Source: DATESZ01 sp035283845
GTDB lineage: Bacteria; Desulfobacterota; Syntrophia; Syntrophales; JACQWR01
NCBI GenBank assembly: GCA_035283845.1
Contig: DATESZ010000142.1
Location: 1-6,680 of the forward strand
Direction: 5' to 3'
DNA length: 6,680 nucleotides
Below are positions 1 through 5,724 of the stretch, piece by piece. The position numbers were made by a program, and so were the translations under genes. The first letter of the stretch is position 1; every line of letters begins with the position of its first letter. The notes under the pieces were generated by a model. That model was given only the letters and a program-made list of their open reading frames with translations. It did no database searches and was not told the DNA's origin.

Positions 1-1
1 C

Positions 2-250
2 GTCAAGATAGTCACCATGGCCCGCTCGCCGGAAGACAATCTTAAGGTGCTTAGTCTTATCCCCTATGCCGGCAGGCGTCATAGGGAAATCATTGCTTTT
101 TGCATGGGGGAGCAGGGAAGAATAAGCCGGGTGATGGCGGCACTGCTGGGGGCATCTTTCACGTTCGCCTCGCTGGAGCGCGGGGCAGAGTCGGCATCAG
201 GCCAGCTTACTGTCCGGGAGATGAAGCAAATATTCCGGATACTTAAGTAA
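2..250 (+). CDS. aroD: 3-dehydroquinate dehydratase, type I (C-terminal part, runs in from the left edge)
   Basis: Type I dehydroquinase dehydrates 3-dehydroquinate to 3-dehydroshikimate in the cytoplasm through a Schiff-base intermediate. Only the last 82 residues are in the window; the frame is open from base 2, so the ATG at 17 is internal. The opening VKIVTMA matches the family's PKIAVMP strand, which makes the lysine at bases 5-7 the Schiff-base lysine. Further on, MGEQGRISR supplies the conserved substrate-binding arginine, and SASGQLTV matches the SAPGQ loop with its Ser and Gln ligands. The final helix ends normally (FRILK, TAA). The active-site half that is visible is intact. The gap to aroE is 25 nt, so cotranscription is expected. 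The N-terminal barrel half lies outside the window and cannot be judged. Confidence 0.93.
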   Translation, partial: VKIVTMARSPEDNLKVLSLIPYAGRRHREIIAFCMGEQGRISRVMAALLGASFTFASLERGAESASGQLTVREMKQIFRILK

Positions 251-275
251 AACAGGTTGATTGGCAGGTGGTAAA

Positions 276-1091
276 ATGGAAAGTTTGCAATCGGATATTT
301 ACGCACTTATCGGCAATCCCGTGGGGCACAGCCTGTCTCCCCTTATGCACAATAGCGCTTACATGGAGATGGGCTTAAAGGCTATCTACGTCTCTTTCTG
401 CGTCAAAGACCTTGAAAATGCGGTGCGCGGGATAAGGGCGCTTGATATCAAAGGCGCAAGCGTTACCATACCTCACAAGGTGGAGGCAATAAAATATCTG
501 GATGAGGTGAACAAGGAAGTCCGGGATATTGGCGCAGTAAATACGATAATAAACGAAGGTGGAAAATTGAAGGGCACAAATACGGATTGGCAGGGCATCG
601 TCCTGACGCTTAAGGAGGCGATGGACATAAAGGGCAGTACCTTTGTGGTTCTCGGCGCCGGAGGGACGGCGCCGGCAGCCCTCTTCGGCATCGTGCGGGA
701 GGGAGGTTCGCCGGTTATTGTAAACAGAACGGAGGAAAGGGGGCGACGATTATCTCTTGCCCATGGCTGCCCTTTTTACCCATTTTCCGATATAGGTAAG
801 ATAAAGGCTGATTGTCTGATAAATACCACCTCCGTCGGCATGTATCCCCATACGGACGAATCACCGCTTCAACCGGAAGTGTTAAGGAATTTTCGCTTTG
901 TGATGGACGTCATTTATAATCCTCTGCAGACGAAGCTGTTACGTGACGCGCAGGCGGCGGGTTGTGAGATTCTGTCCGGACTGGATATGTTTGTACACCA
1001 GGGCGCCGAACAGATCAGGCTTTGGACCGGCAAGGAACCGCCCCGTGAACTGATGAGGGAGGTTGTAAAAAACCACCTGTTGTCTCGCTGA
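276..1091 (+). CDS. aroE: Shikimate dehydrogenase (NADP+)
   Basis: Reduces 3-dehydroshikimate to shikimate with NADPH. The 271-residue product has the usual family length. The N-terminal shikimate-binding domain contains GNPVGHSLSP (Ser19 and Ser21), VTIPHK with the catalytic Lys68, Asn89 in GAVNTI and the catalytic partner Asp104 in GTNTD. The Rossmann domain has the dinucleotide loop GAGGT at 127-131, then NRT at 150-152, typical of NADP preference, and NTTSVGM at 183-189. The C-terminal part carries Tyr214 and Gln242, which close over the substrate. I chose the ATG at 276 because AGGTGG lies 4 nt upstream and the conserved IYALIGNP strand follows directly; an in-frame TTG at 261 would add five atypical residues. 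It lies between aroD and aroA, with a 19-nt gap to aroA. All key residues are present, so it should be functional. Confidence 0.96.
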   Translation: MESLQSDIYALIGNPVGHSLSPLMHNSAYMEMGLKAIYVSFCVKDLENAVRGIRALDIKGASVTIPHKVEAIKYLDEVNKEVRDIGAVNTIINEGGKLKGTNTDWQGIVLTLKEAMDIKGSTFVVLGAGGTAPAALFGIVREGGSPVIVNRTEERGRRLSLAHGCPFYPFSDIGKIKADCLINTTSVGMYPHTDESPLQPEVLRNFRFVMDVIYNPLQTKLLRDAQAAGCEILSGLDMFVHQGAEQIRLWTGKEPPRELMREVVKNHLLSR

Positions 1092-1110
1092 TTGGCGAGG
1101 AGCCGCCTCC

Positions 1111-2385
1111 ATGATGGAAATTAGACCCCTTGAGAAATTGGACGCTACAGTTAAGCTGCCCGGTTCAAAAAGCTATACGCAACGGGCGTTGGTGATTGCC
1201 GCGCTGGCAGAGGGGGAATCTTGCCTGCGAAACGTCCTGGCGGCGGAGGACATCCGGTATATGATTGAGGCGCTAAGTCTTTTGGGCGCCCAGGTGATAA
1301 AAAGGGACGCTGATGTCATTATCAGAGGAACGGGGGGGCGGATAAAAAACCCAGGAAGGCAGATTTTTTTGGGAAACAACGGCACGGCTTTACGGTTTCT
1401 GACTTCTGTAGCCTCTCTGGGCGAGGGGCGTTTTATTTTGACCGGTGAGCCGCGCCTCTGTGAAAGGCCGGTGAAGCCGCTCCTGAATGCCCTGGAGACA
1501 TTGGGCGTTAAAATCCGGACGGAAGAGGGCAGGGGTTTTCCTCCGGTCACTATCGATGCCCACGGCATAGAGGGCGGCATGGCAACCTTTCACAATGCGG
1601 ACAGCAGCCAGTATATCTCTTCGCTGCTCATAAGCTCTCCCTATGCCGGAGGGGATGTGCGCATTAAGGTCACCGGCCGCGCCGTTTCGCAACCCTATAT
1701 CGAAATGACCCTTGAGACGATGCGCCTCTTTGGCGTGGAAGTGTCGCAGGAAGGAAAGGGTGATTACCACATACAAAGCGGGCAGCTCTATAAAGGGCGA
1801 TCCCATCTTGTGGAAGGCGACGCTTCCACCGCTTCATATTTTTTTCTTGCGGCGGCGCTTTGCCGCGGCAGGATGAAGGTCATAAATATCAATCCTCTGA
1901 GCCTCCAGGGCGATATCCATCTTTTGGAAGTCATGGAAGATCTTGGTTGTAAAGTCTTAAAAGGCGACGACTGGGTGGAAATCACCGGGGAATCGCTTCG
2001 TCCGGGAGACTATACAATTGACATGGGGGATATGCCTGATATGGCGCCCACCTTAGCAGTGATGTCGGCATTCAGAGAAGGGCGGACGCGGATAACAAAT
2101 ATTTCCCACCTGCGCATCAAGGAGAGTGACCGGATCGCGGCGTTAGTCAGTGAAATAAACAGGATAGGAGTTTTAGCTGAGGAAGCGGAAGACGGTCTCG
2201 TTATAACCGGCGGAAAACCGCAGGGAGCGGAGATTGATACGTACAATGACCACAGGATTGCCATGAGTTTCGCTATCGCCGGTCTTGTCGCGCCGGGGAT
2301 GAGAATCACGAACCCCCAGTGCGTCAACAAATCCTTTCCTGGCTTCTGGAATGAACTGGAAAAACTCACACACATCCAATCATGA
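1111..2385 (+). CDS. aroA: 3-phosphoshikimate 1-carboxyvinyltransferase (EPSP synthase)
   Basis: Transfers the enolpyruvyl group of PEP to shikimate 3-phosphate. The 424-residue product is full length. The PEP and S3P sites are all visible: LPGSKSYTQR (Lys20, Ser21, Arg25), LGNNGTALRF at 87-96, GEPRLCERP at 112-120, SSQ at 165-167, VEGDASTASY at 234-243, Asp310 in MPDMAPT, RIKESDR with Glu338 and Arg341, NDHR at 379-382, and Lys407 in NKSFPGF. Gly91 aligns with E. coli Gly96, a glyphosate-sensitive-type residue, while Phe96 replaces the usual Pro101. The start at 1111 has GAGGAG 8 nt upstream; a second ATG follows at 1114. No convincing terminator follows the stop; a toxin-antitoxin module separates it from aroK, which makes the enzyme's substrate precursor. 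Confidence 0.97.
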   Translation: MMEIRPLEKLDATVKLPGSKSYTQRALVIAALAEGESCLRNVLAAEDIRYMIEALSLLGAQVIKRDADVIIRGTGGRIKNPGRQIFLGNNGTALRFLTSVASLGEGRFILTGEPRLCERPVKPLLNALETLGVKIRTEEGRGFPPVTIDAHGIEGGMATFHNADSSQYISSLLISSPYAGGDVRIKVTGRAVSQPYIEMTLETMRLFGVEVSQEGKGDYHIQSGQLYKGRSHLVEGDASTASYFFLAAALCRGRMKVININPLSLQGDIHLLEVMEDLGCKVLKGDDWVEITGESLRPGDYTIDMGDMPDMAPTLAVMSAFREGRTRITNISHLRIKESDRIAALVSEINRIGVLAEEAEDGLVITGGKPQGAEIDTYNDHRIAMSFAIAGLVAPGMRITNPQCVNKSFPGFWNELEKLTHIQS

Positions 2386-2413
2386 AGGCCCTTCTTTTCT
2401 CTTAATGAGTAGC

Positions 2414-2434
2414 TGTCCCCCAATTCATGTCCCC
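2414..2434 (+). repeat. Paired TGTCCCC motif, possible REP-like remnant
   Basis: TGTCCCC occurs twice, at 2414-2420 and 2428-2434, separated by CAATTCA. C-rich short motifs of this kind are often scattered between genes of environmental bacteria, sometimes beside REP-type transposases. Here only this one pair is visible and there is no hairpin, so identification as a mobile repeat is a guess. It sits just before the toxin-antitoxin module, where an insertion boundary would be expected. Confidence 0.25.
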
Positions 2435-2444
2435 AGATAACCCG

Positions 2445-2490
2445 TTGCACAATAATCCGAATTCTGATATTCTGAAATCAGATTATAAAA
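2445..2490 (+). promoter_or_regulatory. Candidate promoter and operator of the AbrB/PIN operon
   Basis: TTGCAC (2445-2450) and TATTCT (2468-2473) are separated by 17 nt; a second -10-like TATAAA is at 2484-2489. Overlapping them are three abutting octamers: ATTCTGAT (2461-2468), ATTCTGAA (2469-2476) and the inverted ATCAGATT (2477-2484), preceded by a poorer AATCCGA. Repeated half-sites across the -10 region are what an autoregulating AbrB-fold antitoxin would bind. The -35 match is weak (3 of 6), so the promoter is less certain than the repeats, which are seen directly. Confidence 0.5.
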
Positions 2491-2501
2491 GGAGGTGCGT
2501 T

Positions 2502-2786
2502 GTGGATACTGCCAACATAGCAATAGCTGAAATAAAAGCCCGCGGACAGCTCACTATTCCCAAGAAGATTCGTGAAATAAGCCATCTTGAAGAGGGGCAG
2601 GCTGTTTCCATCATCCCTCTGGGAGATTCACTCATCATTACCCCGAAGAGACTGGAACTTGACGAGGCACGCAGGGAGATACGGAAGGTGCTCAAATCCT
2701 CAAACATGACCATCGAAGAGCTCATGGATGGGCTCAGAGAGGAAAGGGACGGCCTGTATCAAGAGACCTATGGCAAAAACGGTTAA
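2502..2786 (+). CDS. AbrB/MazE-fold antitoxin of a PIN toxin pair
   Basis: A 94-residue protein with an N-terminal swapped-hairpin AbrB DNA-binding domain at about residues 7-49 (IAEIKARGQLTIPKKIRE, then EEGQAVSIIPLGDSLIITPK). After it comes a charged, helical tail (about 52-94) rich in Glu, Arg and Lys, the usual toxin-binding part of such antitoxins. The expected role is to neutralise the PIN RNase encoded next and to repress its own promoter. The GTG start at 2502 is chosen because an unusually complete Shine-Dalgarno sequence, AAAAGGAGGTG, ends 4 nt before it; the longer in-frame reading from 2427 runs back through the promoter repeats and lacks domain similarity. Its end overlaps the toxin start by 17 nt, consistent with translational coupling. 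The family call is firm; the operator and partner roles are inferred from context. Confidence 0.88.
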   Translation: MDTANIAIAEIKARGQLTIPKKIREISHLEEGQAVSIIPLGDSLIITPKRLELDEARREIRKVLKSSNMTIEELMDGLREERDGLYQETYGKNG

Positions 2787-3237
2787 GGTTTTTCTTGACT
2801 CTAACGTGATATTGTCGGGTTTGTTATCGGACAAAGGGGCGCCGCGTATTATCTTGGACCTGCTGACGCTCAAATTGTCTGCGCTTTGCGGAACAACGGG
2901 AAGATACAATCTTATGGAAATCGAGCGCAACCTCGAAAAGAAGATACCGGCTATCATTTCTATATACCGAAAATATATGCCGCTGCTTGACCTGGAGATT
3001 GTTCCCCTGCCTTCGCACGAAACAATAAAGCGCATGTCGGGGCAGATTGCCGATAAAGACATCCCCGTCTTGGCCTCGGCGATTTCCTGCAATGCCGATT
3101 ATCTCGTCACCGGGGACAAGAAGGATTTTGCCAGGCCAAAGGGGAGTGGAAAATATCCGTTCCAAATTGTAAGTCCTTCGGAATTCCTCGAAAAGGTTTT
3201 ACAGGAAATACTCCTTATTGGTTCAAGTAAACGGTGA
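2770..3237 (+). CDS. PIN-domain toxin (putative ribonuclease, VapC-like)
   Basis: The 155-residue product fits the 'putative toxin-antitoxin system toxin component, PIN family'. PIN toxins are Mg2+-dependent RNases that block growth when freed from their antitoxin. The acidic metal site is visible: Asp10 in VFLDSNVILSG, a glutamate in LMEIERNLEKK (Glu50 or Glu52), Asp97 in DKDIPVLASA and Asp116 in YLVTGDKKDF. Asn12 and Thr114 also match the family pattern. The ATG at 2770 is preferred: the fold starts five residues later, whereas the in-frame ATG at 2728 would add 14 residues taken from antitoxin-coding sequence. There is only a weak ribosome site (AAGAGA), so it probably relies on coupling to the antitoxin. 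The gene looks intact. RNA target and actual toxicity cannot be read from sequence. Confidence 0.88.
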   Translation: MAKTVKVFLDSNVILSGLLSDKGAPRIILDLLTLKLSALCGTTGRYNLMEIERNLEKKIPAIISIYRKYMPLLDLEIVPLPSHETIKRMSGQIADKDIPVLASAISCNADYLVTGDKKDFARPKGSGKYPFQIVSPSEFLEKVLQEILLIGSSKR

Positions 3238-3257
3238 CGTGAACATTGAGGGAAAGA

Positions 3258-3281
3258 GTGTCAGGTCTTGACATGTGACAA
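3258..3281 (+). repeat. 24-bp inverted repeat, left copy
   Basis: This 24-nt stretch is the exact reverse complement of 3409-3432. Within it TGTCA-GGTCT-TGACA (3259-3273) forms a 5-bp hairpin with a 5-nt loop, followed by a TGTGACAA tail. It begins 20 nt after the PIN toxin stop. The hairpin-plus-tail design resembles REP elements moved by REP-associated (RAYT) transposases; that link is inference and no such transposase is in the window. Confidence 0.85.
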
Positions 3282-3362
3282 TTAGCAGGAGTTTGGCAGA
3301 AATAAACATTAAAGCTGTGGCACGGCTGTAACAGAAAAACCAGAAGTAAAGAAAGGGGGTTG

Positions 3363-3378
3363 GGTTTTGACATGTGAC
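3363..3378 (+). repeat. Partial third copy of the 24-bp repeat
   Basis: Sixteen bases match 3264-3279 of the left copy in the same orientation with one mismatch (GGTTTTGACATGTGAC). The left arm of the hairpin is missing, so it appears truncated. It lies between the two full inverted copies. Confidence 0.7.
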
Positions 3379-3408
3379 TTTATCCTTTGGCGGAGGCTGC
3401 CAGCTCAT

Positions 3409-3432
3409 TTGTCACATGTCAAGACCTGACAC
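3409..3432 (-). repeat. 24-bp inverted repeat, right copy
   Basis: Exact reverse complement of 3258-3281, with its hairpin TGTCA-AGACC-TGACA at 3417-3431. The two copies enclose 127 bp with no recognisable gene. The copy ends 17 bp before the recognisable IS91-type transposase fragment, so it may mark the junction where that fragment was cut or where the REP-like unit inserted. Confidence 0.85.
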
Positions 3433-3449
3433 CAACCTCATTCATTGGA

Positions 3450-3584
3450 TATCCGGAGAAGGTCGTTTACCGGTACCTTGATCGCATCAACCTGCACAAC
3501 GGCGTTGCGCGCGTGAAATGCAAAGAATGCGGCCATGAATATCTACTGGCCTTCTCTTGCAAACGCGCTGCTTTCACGTGGTAA
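3450..3584 (+). pseudogene. IS91-family transposase fragment (zinc-binding N-terminal domain)
   Basis: The frame reads YPEKVVYRYLDRINLHNG, then VARVKCKECGHEYLLAFSCK, which matches the Zn-binding domain of IS91-type (Y2 rolling-circle) transposases. Cysteines at 3519, 3528 and 3558 correspond to the first three zinc ligands. The expected next step, FCPSC with further ligands, is replaced by FTW and a stop at 3582. The N-terminal lead-in and the entire catalytic domain are missing, so about 45 residues of a protein usually several hundred long remain. Upstream in the same frame the reading passes straight through the 24-bp repeat and is not transposase-like. It is non-functional debris showing that mobile DNA entered between aroA and aroK. 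Confidence 0.75.
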
Positions 3585-3792
3585 TATTCGACGCTTTTCT
3601 CTCATCCGTTCTAAGGACTCGTAGATGAAGACAGTGTTTGCTTACTCATAATATTCAAATGTCATTTTATGCAAGAGTGAGTTATCCTGAAGGTATTTAA
3701 TAACTTTTCAAGTTAAAAGTACGTATCAACCGGATGAACCACAATTAATGGCTATCAATGAACAATCAACAATTATCAATGAAAAAGATTTT
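3585..3792 (+). other. Non-coding leader before aroK
   Basis: An AT-rich 208-bp stretch. TAACTT-TTC-AAGTTA (3701-3715) is a perfect 6-bp-arm palindrome, overlapping the alternative pair ACTTTT/AAAAGT (3703-3720). Closer to the gene, TATCAATGAA occurs twice (3753-3762 and 3774-3783) and ACAATTA twice (3741-3747 and 3769-3775), a short imperfect duplication. I see no convincing -35/-10 pair, though aroK must be transcribed either from here or by read-through from upstream. Confidence 0.5.
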
Positions 3793-4347
3793 ATGAGCCG
3801 GGGGAAAAAAATTATACTAATCGGCTACCGTTGCACAGGCAAGACTTCTATCGGCAAAAGACTTGCCGGGAGGCTGGGAGTGCCTTTTATCGATACGGAT
3901 AGACTTGTCGAAGCGGCGACGGGGAAAACAATCAAGGCGTTGATCGAGGCGCGCGGCTGGGTCTTTTTCCGGGAAAAGGAGAGAGAGGCGATCGCGACCT
4001 TGACATCCCTGGAAAAAAGTGTCATTGCCACCGGAGGCGGCGCTGTCATGGATAAGGAAAATGCGGCGATCCTGAAAAAAGAGGGTTTGGTGATCTGGCT
4101 TGTCGCTGACGAAGACACTATCGTGGAAAGAATGCTTGCCGATGCCGCAACAGCGGAACAGAGACCGTCTTTTTCCACCGACGATTTAGGAAAAGAAACA
4201 AGGGATACACTGAGCATAAGAACGCCGGTCTACAGCCGTTTGGCCGATTTTTCCGTGGACACCGGCCTATCGGGCATAGATGAGAGTGTCGGCAAAATCC
4301 TGCATTTTTTGACGGAGCTCGGGGGTAGCGGGCCCCCTGGGAGGTGA
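3793..4347 (+). CDS. aroK: Shikimate kinase
   Basis: Phosphorylates shikimate at O3 using ATP, supplying the AroA substrate. The 184-residue product is slightly longer than the typical 170-175. The P-loop is GYRCTGKT (11-18), with Cys in a position that is usually Gly or Ala. FIDTD gives Asp36 for shikimate binding, FFREKE gives Arg60, the glycine motif is GGG (81-83), the lid arginine is Arg124 in QRPSF, and Arg143 in IRTPVY closes the site. The C-terminal tail (GGSGPPGR) is unstructured. The start at 3793 is preferred because family proteins begin a few residues before the first strand (KIILIG). The in-frame ATG at 3748 would add 15 residues encoded by a short duplicated AT-rich tract; both starts have weak ribosome sites, so the start is moderately uncertain. 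aroC follows after 2 nt. Confidence 0.94.
   Translation: MSRGKKIILIGYRCTGKTSIGKRLAGRLGVPFIDTDRLVEAATGKTIKALIEARGWVFFREKEREAIATLTSLEKSVIATGGGAVMDKENAAILKKEGLVIWLVADEDTIVERMLADAATAEQRPSFSTDDLGKETRDTLSIRTPVYSRLADFSVDTGLSGIDESVGKILHFLTELGGSGPPGR
4339..4347 (+). promoter_or_regulatory. Shine-Dalgarno site of aroC overlapping the aroK stop
   Basis: GGGAGGTGA combines a strong ribosome-binding site with the aroK TGA (4345-4347). It places GGAGG 5 nt before the aroC ATG at 4350, fixing that start and ruling out the GTG at 4344, which lies inside the site itself. The arrangement suggests translational coupling of the kinase and chorismate synthase. Confidence 0.8.
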
Positions 4348-4349
4348 AG

Positions 4350-5429
4350 ATGTCAGGAAATTCAATTGGCCAGATCTTCAGGGTTACGACATGGGGTGAA
4401 TCGCACGGGCCCGCTCTGGGCGCTGTCGTTGATGGCTGTCCGCCCGGCATTGATCTTACGGAGAGGGATATACAAAAAGAGCTCAACCGTAGAAGGCCCG
4501 GCCATATCCCTTCCGCATCGGCGCGCAAAGAACAGGATCTGGTGGAGATTCTCTCCGGGACGTTCGATGGCAAAACAACGGGAACGCCCATCTCACTTTT
4601 TATCCGCAATACCGATGCCAAAAGCGGCGACTATGAAGACATAAAAGACCTTTTCCGGCCCGGTCACGGCGATTATACCTATTTTAAAAAATACGGGATA
4701 CGCGACTATCGCGGCGGCGGGCGAGCCTCCAGCCGGGAGACGGCGGCGCGGGTTGCCGCGGGCGCCATTGCCGCAAAGGCAATTGCCCTATCGGGCATAG
4801 AAGTTGTAGCTTATACAAGGGCACTGGGCGGCGTCTCAATAAAACAATCATGGCAGGAGTTGCTTGGACTTTCCCGTGAAGAATTGGCAAAGAATCATCT
4901 GCTGTGTCCTGATCCGCAGGCTACGGATGATATTGAGGAAAGATTGGCGAGGGCGAAGCAGGACGGAGACTCCTTAGGGGGCATCGTGGAGATTATCGTG
5001 CGCGGCTGCCCCGCCGGCCTCGGTGAACCGGTTTTTGATAAGATGGACGCAGATCTGGCCAAGGCCCTGATGGGCATCGGGTCGATAAAAGGCGTGGAAA
5101 TCGGCGCCGGATTCAAGGTCGCGGAAATGACCGGTTCCGTAAACAACGACCCCATTGGACCCACGGGGTTTCTTTCCAATCACGCCGGCGGCATTCTTGG
5201 CGGCATTACCAGCGGGCAGCCGCTGGTAATCAGGGTAGCAAGCAAACCCATACCCTCCATCGGCAAGCCGCAGCAGACCATAGATGTGCACGGAAACGCA
5301 AGGGAGATCCGCGTCCTGGGAAGACACGATGTGGCGACCATACCGCGCATTGTGCCCGTCTGCGAGGCGATGGTCAACATTGTTCTGGCAGATCATCTTC
5401 TAAGACAGAAGGCAATTGAGGCAACGTAA
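4350..5429 (+). CDS. aroC: Chorismate synthase
   Basis: Converts EPSP to chorismate by 1,4-anti elimination of phosphate and needs reduced FMN. The 359-residue product is full length. The three family signatures are present: GESHGPALGAVVDGCPPG near the N-terminus (Glu17, His19), the stretch RGGGRASSRETAARVAAGA after RPGHGDYTYFKKYG (second conserved His), and RHDVATIPRIVPVCEAM near the C-terminus. HAGGILGGITSGQP, the flavin and substrate loop, is also intact. It is the last gene of the aro run; no aroB or branch-point gene follows within the window. The downstream intergenic region is 295 nt, so the operon probably ends here. Confidence 0.97.
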   Translation: MSGNSIGQIFRVTTWGESHGPALGAVVDGCPPGIDLTERDIQKELNRRRPGHIPSASARKEQDLVEILSGTFDGKTTGTPISLFIRNTDAKSGDYEDIKDLFRPGHGDYTYFKKYGIRDYRGGGRASSRETAARVAAGAIAAKAIALSGIEVVAYTRALGGVSIKQSWQELLGLSREELAKNHLLCPDPQATDDIEERLARAKQDGDSLGGIVEIIVRGCPAGLGEPVFDKMDADLAKALMGIGSIKGVEIGAGFKVAEMTGSVNNDPIGPTGFLSNHAGGILGGITSGQPLVIRVASKPIPSIGKPQQTIDVHGNAREIRVLGRHDVATIPRIVPVCEAMVNIVLADHLLRQKAIEAT

Positions 5430-5456
5430 CTACTTAAGGTAAATTTACGATTTTTT
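5425..5456 (+). terminator. Weak candidate terminator after aroC
   Basis: CGTAA (5425-5429, including the aroC stop) can pair with TTACG (5445-5449), followed one base later by six T residues (5451-5456). The stem is only 5 bp and AT-rich with a 15-nt loop, so termination strength is doubtful. It is the only stem plus T-run seen at the end of the aro run. Confidence 0.25.
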
Positions 5457-5689
5457 GTATTAACATGACGCCTGATAAAATTTATATGCGCCGTATCATC
5501 TGAACTTGTATAGCCAATATCAATTTATTTTTATCATATCAATGCGGATCTATTATCAGGGCATCAAATAGCTTTTGAAAAAGAAACACAAAGGTGAGCA
5601 CCGAATAAGATGCTCCACCGAATCGCCTGGGAACCCGGCTCTGGTTAATCTCTGTTATCGGCTGAACAAGGCACTAAAAAAATGTTCGC
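5457..5689 (+). other. Intergenic region between aroC and the HigBA module, with one bulged hairpin
   Basis: No gene is recognisable on either strand. The left two thirds is AT-rich. GGTGAGCA (5593-5600) pairs with TGCTCCACC (5611-5619) through eight base pairs and one bulged C, with a 10-nt loop. The octamer CACCGAAT occurs at 5599-5606 and 5616-5623. No T-run follows, so it is not a rho-independent terminator. Its function is unknown; it could be a repeat remnant at a module boundary. Confidence 0.4.
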
Positions 5690-5724
5690 TTGACGTTTAA
5701 CGCTATACGTTATATATTTAGTCT
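5690..5724 (+). promoter_or_regulatory. HigBA promoter with embedded palindromic operators; leaderless start
   Basis: TTGACG (5690-5695) and TATATT (5713-5718) match sigma-70 boxes well and are exactly 17 nt apart. Between them lie CGTT-T-AACG (5694-5702) and TAACG-CTATA-CGTTA (5698-5712), overlapping palindromes suited to binding by a HigA-type repressor. The ATG at 5725 is only 7 nt past the -10 box and has no ribosome-binding sequence, so transcription probably starts at or next to the A of the start codon. Confidence 0.72.

Noticed and set aside
1390..1806. 138-residue open frame on the - strand inside aroA
   Set aside because: Fully overlaps a well-supported EPSP synthase and shows no recognisable domain; it is a shadow of the codon structure.
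2010..2450. 146-residue - strand frame over the 3' end of aroA
   Set aside because: Antisense to conserved EPSP synthase motifs, with no ribosome site and no recognisable similarity.
2427..2501. Longer start for the AbrB-type antitoxin
   Set aside because: The extension crosses the promoter repeats and ribosome site; GTG at 2502 has a near-perfect Shine-Dalgarno sequence and begins just before the domain.
3223..3408. 61-residue - strand frame between the repeats
   Set aside because: Two parts of it (VTCQNPTP, VTCQDLTL) are only translations of the repeat copies; no ribosome site or domain.
3258..3432. Short CRISPR array from the three repeat copies
   Set aside because: Copies are in mixed orientation, one is truncated, and spacing is irregular (about 83 and 30 bp), with no cas genes.
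4344..4349. GTG start for aroC
   Set aside because: The codon lies inside the Shine-Dalgarno sequence; ATG at 4350 is correctly spaced.
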